A stretch of 64,000 nt of DNA from Bombus terrestris (taxonomy: Eukaryota > Arthropoda > Insecta > Hymenoptera > Apidae). Below are positions 55,201 through 64,000 of this stretch, one piece after another (positions within the stretch are counted from its first letter, which is position 1; every line of letters starts with the position of its first letter). A model generated the notes under the pieces. That model was not told where the DNA came from. It was given only the letters and a program-made list of their open reading frames with translations, and searched no databases. Location of the stretch: the NCBI RefSeq assembly GCF_910591885.1, contig NC_063279.1, positions 14,508,001 through 14,572,000 on the forward strand, written 5' to 3'. A program made the translations under genes and the position numbers.

Positions 55201-56200
55201 TGTATAACGTTATACTTTATGTCGTAATACTATATAACGTTATAAGTTATATCCTAATACTATATAACGTTATACGTTATATCGTAATACTATATAACGT
55301 TATACGTTGTAACGGTATACTACATAGCGCTATACGTTATATCGTAATACTATATAGCTCTATACGTTATATCGTAATACTATATAGCTCTATACGTTAT
55401 ATCGTAATACTATATAACGTTATACGTTATATCGTAATACTATATAACGTTATACGTTATATCGTAATAATATGGAACGTTATACGTTGTAACTGCATAC
55501 TACATAACGTTATACGTTATATCGTAATGTGATATAACGTTATACGTTATATTGTAATACTATATAACGTTATACGTTGTAACGGTATACTACATAACGT
55601 TATACGTTATATCGTAATAGTATATAACGTTATAGGTTATATCGTAATAGTATATAACGTTATACGTTATATCGTAATACTATATAACATTAAACGTTAT
55701 ATCGTAATACTATATAAGGTTATGCGTTGTAACTGTATACTGCTTAACGTTATACGTTATATCGTAATGTTATATAACGTTATACGTTATATCGTAATAC
55801 TATATAACGTTATGCGTTGTAACGGTATACTACATAACGTTATACGTTATATCATAATATTATATAACGTTATACGTTATATCGTAATACTATGTAACGT
55901 TATGAGTTGTAACGTTATACTACATAACGTTATACGTTGTAACGGTATACTACATAACGTTATACGTTATATAGTAATATTATATAACGTTATATCGTAA
56001 TATTATAATAACATTATATCGTAATAGTATATAACGCTATACGCTATATCGTAATGCTATACAGCGTTATACGTTATATCCTAATACTATATAACGTTAT
56101 ACGTTATATCTTAATATTGTATTACGTTATACGTTATAACATAATACTATATAACGATATACGTTATATCGTAATACTATATAACGTTTTACGTTATATC
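46251..56200. repeat. 9.9-kb higher-order satellite block, copy 2
   Basis: Directly adjoins copy 1 and repeats its variant order with only scattered single-base differences, for example CCATATAGCTC at about 41,300 against CTATATAGCTC at about 51,238. It is 420 bp longer because of a local 14-unit tandem duplication near its start (starts near 46,566 and 46,986). The match ends near 56,190-56,200, where copy 2 continues with TTTTACG and TATAGCGCTATAAGTTATTT units instead of copying the start of another block. Confidence 0.8.
46261..47100. repeat. 420-bp tandem duplication at the start of the second large block
   Basis: Two copies of 420 bp (14 units) adjoin here, shown by repeated landmarks such as GTTATAACGTAATGCTATACAG near 46,555 and 46,975. 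The first large block has a single copy at the equivalent place (near 37,040). This duplication therefore postdates the 9.5-kb duplication, or it was lost from copy 1. Confidence 0.7.
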
Positions 56201-59200
56201 GTAATACTATATAGCGCTATAAGTTATTTCGTAATACTATATAACGTTATACGTTATATCGTAATGCTATACAGCGTTATACGTTCTATCGTAACATTGT
56301 CTAACGTTATACGTTATATCTTAATAGTGTATAACGTGGCACGTTGTAACATATTACTATATAAAGTTATACGTTATATCGTATTACTATATAACGTTAT
56401 GCGTTCTATCCTAATACTATACAACGTTTCACGGAACATCGTAATATTATAGGACGTTGTACGTTGTATCCTAATATTATATAACGTTATACGTTATAAC
56501 ATAATGCTATATAACGTTATGTGTTATATCGTAATACTACATAACGTTATACGATATATCGTAATAGTATGTAACGTTATACATTATATCGTAACACTAT
56601 ATAGCGTTATACGTTATATCGTAATACTATATAACGTTATACGTTGTAACGGTATACTACATAACGTTATACGTTATATCGTAATGTGATATAACGTTAT
56701 ACGTTATATTGTAATACTATATAACGTTATACGTTGTAACTGTATTCTACATAACGTTATACGTTATATCGTAATATTATTTAACGTTATACGTTATATC
56801 GTAATACTATATAACGTTATACGTTATATCGTAATAATATAGAACGTTATACGTAGTAACTGCATACTACATAACGTTATACGTTATATCGTAATAATAT
56901 AGAACGTTATACGTTATATTGTAATACTATGGAACGTTATACGTTATATCGTAATGTGATATAACGTTATATGATATATCGTATTGTGATATAACGTTAT
57001 ACGTTATATCGTAATGTGATATAACGTTATACGTTATATTGTAATACTATATAACGTTATACGTTGTAACTGTATACTACATAACGTTATACGTTACATT
57101 TAATACTATAGAACGTTATACTTTATATTGTAATAGTATATAACGTTATAAGTTATATCCTAATACTATATAACGTTATACGTTTAATCGTAATATTATA
57201 TAACGTTATACGTTGTAACGGTATACTACATAACGTTATACGTTATATCGTAATATTATTTAACATTATACGTTATATCGTAATACTGTATAACGTTATG
57301 CTTTATGTCGTAATACTATATAACGTTATAAGTTATATCCTAATACTATATAACGTTATACGTTATATCGTAATACTATATAACGTTATACGTTGTAACG
57401 GTATACTACATAACGTTATACTTTATATCGTAATACTATACAACGTTCTACGTTATATCTTAATGCTATACAACGTTATACGTTACATCGTAATACTATA
57501 GAACGATATACGCAATAAGGAAATATTATATAACGGCATACGTTATAACAGAATGCTACATAACGTTATATGTTATATCGTAATACTATATAGCGTTATA
57601 CGTTATATCGTAATGGTATATAACGTTATACGTTATATCGTAATACTACATAACGTTATACGTTATATCGTAATAATATAGAACGTTATACGTTATATCG
57701 TAATACTATGTAACGTTATACGTTATATCGTAATAATATAGAACGTTATACGTTATATCGTAATACTCTGTAACGTTATACGTTATATCGTAATACTATA
57801 TAGCATTATACGTTATATCGTAATAGTATAGCGTTATACGTTATGTCGTAATACTATATAACGTTGTACGTTGTAACGGTGTACTACATAACGTTTTACG
57901 TTATATTGTAATGGTATATGACGTTATACGTTATATCGTAATAATATAGAACGTTATACGTTATATCGTAATACTCTGTAACGTTATACGTTATATCGTA
58001 ATACTATATAGCTCTATACGTTATATCGTAATACTATATAGCTCTATACGTTATATCGTAATAATATAGAACGTTATGCGTAGTAACTGCATACTACATA
58101 ACGTTATACGTTATATCGTAATGTGGTATAACGTTATACGTTATATTGTAATACTATATAACGTTATACGTTTTAACGATATACTACATAACGTTATACG
58201 TTATATCGTAATAGTATATAACGTTATACGTTATATCGTAATAGTATATAACGTTATACGTTCTATCGTAATACTATATAGCATTATACGTTATATCGTA
58301 ATAGTATAGCGTTATACGTTATGTCGTAATACTATATAACGTTATACGTTGTAACGGTATACTACATAACGTTTTACGTTTTATTGTAATGGTATATGAC
58401 GTTATACGTTATATCGCAATGATATATAACGTTCTAAGTTATATCGAAATACTATACAACGTTATACGTTATATCGTAATGTGATATAACGTTATACGTT
58501 ATATTGTAATACTATATAACGTTGTACGTTGTAACTGTATACTACAAAACGTTATGCGTTATATCGTAATATTATTTAACATTATACGTTATATCGTAAT
58601 ACTGTATAACGTTATACGATATGTCGTAATACTATAAAACGTTATACGTTATATCGCAATACTATATAGCATTATACGTTATATCGTAATAGTATAGCGT
58701 TATACGTTATGTCGTAATACTGTATAACGTTATACGTTTTAAAGGTATACTACATATCGTTATACTTTATATCGCAATACTATACAACGTTATGCGTTAT
58801 ATCGTAATACTATAGAACATTATACGTTATATCTTAATACTATGTAACGTTATACGTTGTAACCGTATACTACGTAACGTTATACTTTATATAGTAATAC
58901 TATATAACGTTATGCGTTATATCCTAATACTATACAACGTTATACGTTACATCGTAATACTATAGAACGTTATACGTTATATCGTAATATTATATAACGT
59001 TATACGTTATATCGTAATGCTACATAGCGTTATACATTATATCGTAATACTATATGATGTTATACGTTATATCGTAATACTATATAACGTTATACCTTGT
59101 AACCGTATACTACGTAACGTTATACTTTATATAGTAATACTATATAACGTTATGCGTTATATCCTAATACTATACATCGTTATACGTTACATCGTAATAC

Positions 59201-62200
59201 TATAGAACGTTATACGTTATATCGTAATATCATATAACGTTATACGTTATATCGTAATACTATATAACGTTATACGTTGTATCGTTATACTATATAGCTC
59301 TATACGTTATATCGTAATACTATATAGCTCTATACGTTATATCGTAATACTATATAGCTCTATACGTTATATCGTAATACTATATAGCTCTATACGTTAT
59401 ATCGTAATACTATATAACGTTATACGTTATATCGTAATAATATAGAACGTTATACGTAGTAACTGCATACTACATAACGTTATACGTTATATCGTAATGT
59501 GATATAACGTTATACGTTATTTTGTAATACTATATAACGTTATACTTTGTAACGGTATACTACATAACGTTATACGTTATATCGTAATAGTATATAACGT
59601 TATACGTTATATCGTAATAGTATATAACGTTATAGGTTATATCGTAATACTGTATAATATTAAACGTTATATCGTAATACTATATAAGGTTATGCGTTGT
59701 AACTGTATACTGCACAACGTTATACGTTCTATCGTAATACTATATAGCATTATACGTTATATCGTAATAGTATATAGCATTATACGTAATATCGTAATAG
59801 TATAGCGTTATACGTTATGTCGTAATACTATATAACGTTATACGTTGTAACGTTACATAACGTTTTACGTTATATTGTAATGGTATATGACGTTATACGT
59901 TATATCGTAATAATATAGAACGTTATACGTTATATCGTAATACTATATAGCTCTATACGTTATATCGTAATACTATATAGCATTATACGTTATATCGTAA
60001 TAGTATAGCGTTATACGTTATGTCGTAATACTATATAACGTTATACGTTGTAACGGTGTACTACATAACGTTTTACGCTATATTGTAATGGTATATGACG
60101 TTATACGTTATATCGTAATAATATAGAACGTTATACGTTATATCATAATATTATTTAACATTATACGTTATATCGTAATACTGTATAACGTTATACTTTA
60201 TGTCGTAATACTATATAACGTTATAAGTTATATCTTAATAGTGTATAACGTTATACGTTGTAACATAATACTATATAACGTTACACGTTACATCGTAATA
60301 CTATAGAACGTTATACGTTATATCGTAATATTATTTAACATTATACGTTATATCGTAATACTGTATAACGTTATACTTTATGTCGTCATACAATATAACG
60401 TTATAAGTTATATCCTAATACTATATAACGTTATACGTTATATCGTAATACTACATAACGTTATACGTTGTAACGGTATACTACATAACGTTATACGTTA
60501 TATCGTAATACTATATAGCTCTATACGTTATATCGTAATACTATATAGCTCTATACGTTATATCGTAATATTATATAACGTTATACGTTATATCGTAATA
60601 ATATAGAACGTTATACGTTGTAACTGCATACTACATAACGTTACACGTTACATCGTAATACTATAGAACGTTATACGTTATATCGTAATATTATTTAACA
60701 TTATACGTTATATCGTAATACTGTATAACGTTATACGTTGTAACGGTATACTACATAACGCTATACGTTATATCGTAATACTATATAGCTCTATACGTTA
60801 TATCGTAATACTATATAGCTCTATACGTTATATCGTAATACTATATAACGTTATACGTTATATCGTAATAATATAGAACGTTATACGTTGTAACTGCATA
60901 CTACATAACGTTATACGTTATATCGTAATGTGATATAACGTTATACGTTATATTGTAATACTATATAACGTTATACGTTGTAACGGTATACTACATAACG
61001 TTATACGTTGTATCGTAATAGTATATAACGTTATAGGTTATATCGTAATAGTATATAACGTTATACGTTATATCGTAATACTATATAACATTAAACGTTA
61101 TATCGTAATACTATATAAGGTTATGCGTTGTAACTGTATACTGCATAACGTTATACGTTATATCGTAATGTTATATAACGTTATACGTTATATCGTAATA
61201 CTATATAACGTTATGCGTTGTAACGGTATACTACATAACGTTATACGTTATATCATAATATTATATAACGTTATACGTTATATCGTAATACTATGTAACG
61301 TTATGAGTTGTAACGTTATACTACATAACGTTATACGTTGTAACGGTATACTACATAACGTTATACGTTATATAGTAATATTATATAACGTTATATCGTA
61401 ATATTATAATAACATTATATCGTAATAGTATATAACGCTATACGCTATTTCGTAATGCTATACAGCGTTATACGTTATATACTAATACTATATAACGTTA
61501 TACGTTATATCTTAATATTGTATTACGTTATAGGTTATAACATAATACTATATAACGTTATACGTTATATCGTAATACTATATAGCGCTATAAGTTATAT
61601 CGTAATACTATATAACGTTATGCGTTATATCGTAATGCTATACAGCGTTATACGTTCTATCGTAATATTGTCTAACGTTATACGTTATATCTTAATAGTG
61701 TATAACGTGGCACGTTGTAACATATTACTATATAAAGTTATACGTTATATCGTATTACTATATAACGTTATGCGTTCTATCCTAATACTATACAACGTTA
61801 CACGTAACATCGTAATATTATAGGACGTTGTACGTTGTATCGTAATATTATATAACGTTATACGTTATAACATAATGCTATATAACGTTATGTGTTATAT
61901 CGTAATACTCCATAACGTTATACGATATATCGTAATAGTATGTAACGTTATACATTATATCGTAACACTATATAGCGTTATACGTTATATCGTAATACTA
62001 TATAACGTTATACGTTGTAACGGTATACTACATAACGTTATACGTTATATCGTAATGTGATATAACGTTATACGTTATATTGTAATACTATATAACGTTA
62101 TACGTTGTAACTGTATTCTACATAACGTTATACGTTATATCGTAATATTATTTAACGTTATACGTTATATCGTAATACTATATAACGTTATACGTTGTAA

Positions 62201-64000
62201 CTGTATTCTACATAACGTTATACGTTATATCGTAATATTATATAACGTTATATCGTAATATTATAATAACATTATATCGTAATAGTATATAACGCTATAC
62301 GCTATATCGTAATACTATACAGCGTTATACGTTATATCCTAATACTATATAACGTTATACGTTATATCTTAATATTGTATTACGTTCTACGGTATAACAT
62401 AATACTATATAACGTTATACGTTATATCGTAATACTATATAGCGCTATAAGTTATATCGTAATACTATATAACGTTATACGTTATGTCGTAATGCTATAC
62501 AGCGTTATACGTTCTATCGTAATATTGTCTAACGTTATACGTTATATCTTAATAGTGTATAACGTGGCACGTTGTAACATATTACTATATAAAGTTATAC
62601 GTTATATCGTATTACTATATAACGTTATGCGTTTTAAAGGTATACTACATATCGTTATACTTTATATCGCAATACTATACAACGTTATGCGTTATATCGT
62701 AATACTATAGAACGTTATACGTTATATCTTAATACTATGTAACGTTATACGTTGTAACCGTATACTACGTAACGTTATACTTTATATAGTAATACTATAT
62801 AACGTTATGTGTTATATCCTAATACTATAGAACGTTATACGCTACATCGTAATACTATAGAACGTTTTAAGTTATATCCTAATATTATATAACGTTATAT
62901 GTTATAACGTAATGCTATACAGCGTTATACGTTACATCGTAATACTATATAACGTTATACTTTATATCGTAATGCTATACAGCGTTATACGTTCTATCGT
63001 AATATTGTCTAACGTTATACGTTATATCTTAATAGTGTATAACGTTATACGTTGTAACCGTATACTACGTAACGTTATACTATATATAGTAATACTATAT
63101 AACGTTATGCGTTATATCCTAATACTATACAACGTTATACGTTACATCGTAATACTATAGAACGTTGTACGTTATATCGTAATATTATATAACGTTATAC
63201 GTTATATCGTAATGCTACATAGCGTTATACATTATATCGTAATACTTTATGATGTTATACGTTATATCGTAATACTATATAACGTTATACGTTATATCGT
63301 AATACTATATAACGTTATACGTTATATCGTAATGCTATACAGCGTTATACGTTATATCGTAATACTATATAACGTTATACGTTGTAACCGTATACTACGT
63401 AACGTTATACTATATATAGTAATACTATATAACGTTATGCGTTATATCCTAATACTATACAACGTTATACGTTACATCGTAATACTATAGAACGTTGTAC
63501 GTTATATCGTAATATTATATAACGTTATACGTTATATCGTAATGCTACATAGCGTTATACATTATATCGTAATACTTTATGATGTTATACGTTATATCGT
63601 AATACTATATAACGTTATACCTTGTAACCGTATACTACGTAACGTTATACTTTATATAGTAATACTATATAACGTTATGCGTTATATCCTAATACTATAC
63701 AACGTTATACGTTACATCGTAATACTATAGAACGTTATACGTTATTTCCTAATATTATATAACGTTATGCGTTATATCGTAATACTATAAGACGTTATAC
63801 GTTATATTGTAATACTATATAACGTTATACGTTGTAACTGTATACTACATAACGTCATACGTTATATCGTAATACTGTATAGCATTATACGTTATATCGT
63901 AATAGTATAGCGTTATACGTTATGTCGTAATAGTATATAACGTTATACGTTATATTGTAATGCTATATAACGTTATACGTTAATTCATCATACTATGTAG

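Larger units (their letters stand above)
16488..64000. repeat. 30-bp satellite array, right block (runs off the window)
   Basis: This is the same family as the left block: a 30-bp unit with TATAACGTTATA at the unit boundaries, uninterrupted for at least 47.5 kb. Recurrent unit variants are GTTGTAACGGTATACTACAT, TATAGCTCTATACG (often in runs of two to four), TATAGAACG, GTAATGTGATATAACG, CTATCGTAATATTGTCTAACG and shortened 23/24-bp units. Variants recur in fixed order over hundreds of bases to several kb, so higher-order repeats and long duplications are present. Stops arise regularly in the open frame (TAG in CTATAGAACG, TGA in AATGTGATA), limiting runs to about 60-150 codons. No transposon, gene or RNA was recognised inside it. 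Confidence 0.95.

Noticed and set aside
16931..63730. Dozens of 60-150-codon open frames in the right array
   Set aside because: Same satellite by-product. They are ended regularly by TAG in CTATAGAACG and TGA in AATGTGATA units, and they are copied along with the higher-order repeats.
63000..64000. Telomeric repeats or array end
   Set aside because: No TTAGG-type insect telomere repeats are seen. The satellite simply continues to the last base.

Overview
This looks like an insect nuclear chromosome segment. The evidence is two conserved eukaryotic genes with small AT-rich GT-AG introns, an insect-style ribosomal-protein initiator, piggyBac relics at TTAA sites and an R1-like retrotransposon tail. 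Hymenoptera is my guess, but nothing here proves the order. About 52 of the 64 kb is one satellite family. An island of roughly 11.4 kb (about 5,081-16,487) holds everything else.

Layout: (1) 1-5,080 is a satellite array with a 30-bp unit, made of the canonical subfamily plus a diverged subfamily carrying a perfect ATTACGTAAT palindrome. (2) 5,081-6,063 is a 5'-truncated, decayed R1-like non-LTR retrotransposon tail ending in poly(A). (3) 6,064-6,734 is non-coding, with a tRNA-like T-arm half. (4) 6,735-12,002 (minus strand) is RpS6, complete in five coding exons. Intron 1 contains a dead piggyBac-type transposase gene with 45-bp subterminal repeats. Intron 3 contains a 1.1-kb internally deleted piggyBac-type element with matching inverted termini between two TTAA sites. 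(5) 12,003-12,829 is a shared intergenic/promoter region with RpS6 and the next gene head to head. (6) 12,830-16,487 (plus strand) is importin-11, about 800 codons in 14 exons, cut inside exon 14 by satellite. (7) 16,488-64,000 is more satellite, running off the window. It contains nested long duplications, including a 9.5-kb block repeated in tandem (about 36,733-46,250 and 46,251-56,200).

The two genes share a divergent promoter region. RpS6 looks functional (251 codons, all splice sites good, TCT initiator, poly(A) signal). The importin-11 copy keeps its reading frame across 14 exons, but it has no AG at the expected exon 9 acceptor and loses roughly the last fifth of the protein to satellite. 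It is therefore either a recently broken gene or a sign of an assembly join.

The most interesting material is the satellite itself. The 30-bp unit contains a 7-bp internal duplication, a 12-bp perfect palindrome and three CpGs. One subfamily is converted by two substitutions into a perfect PAR-bZIP-type site. The arrays on the two sides of the island differ in subfamily content, and the right array shows nested higher-order amplification. The many predicted peptides of the YNVIRYIVIL type are by-products of a 30-bp unit with one stop-free frame, and I do not annotate them as genes.
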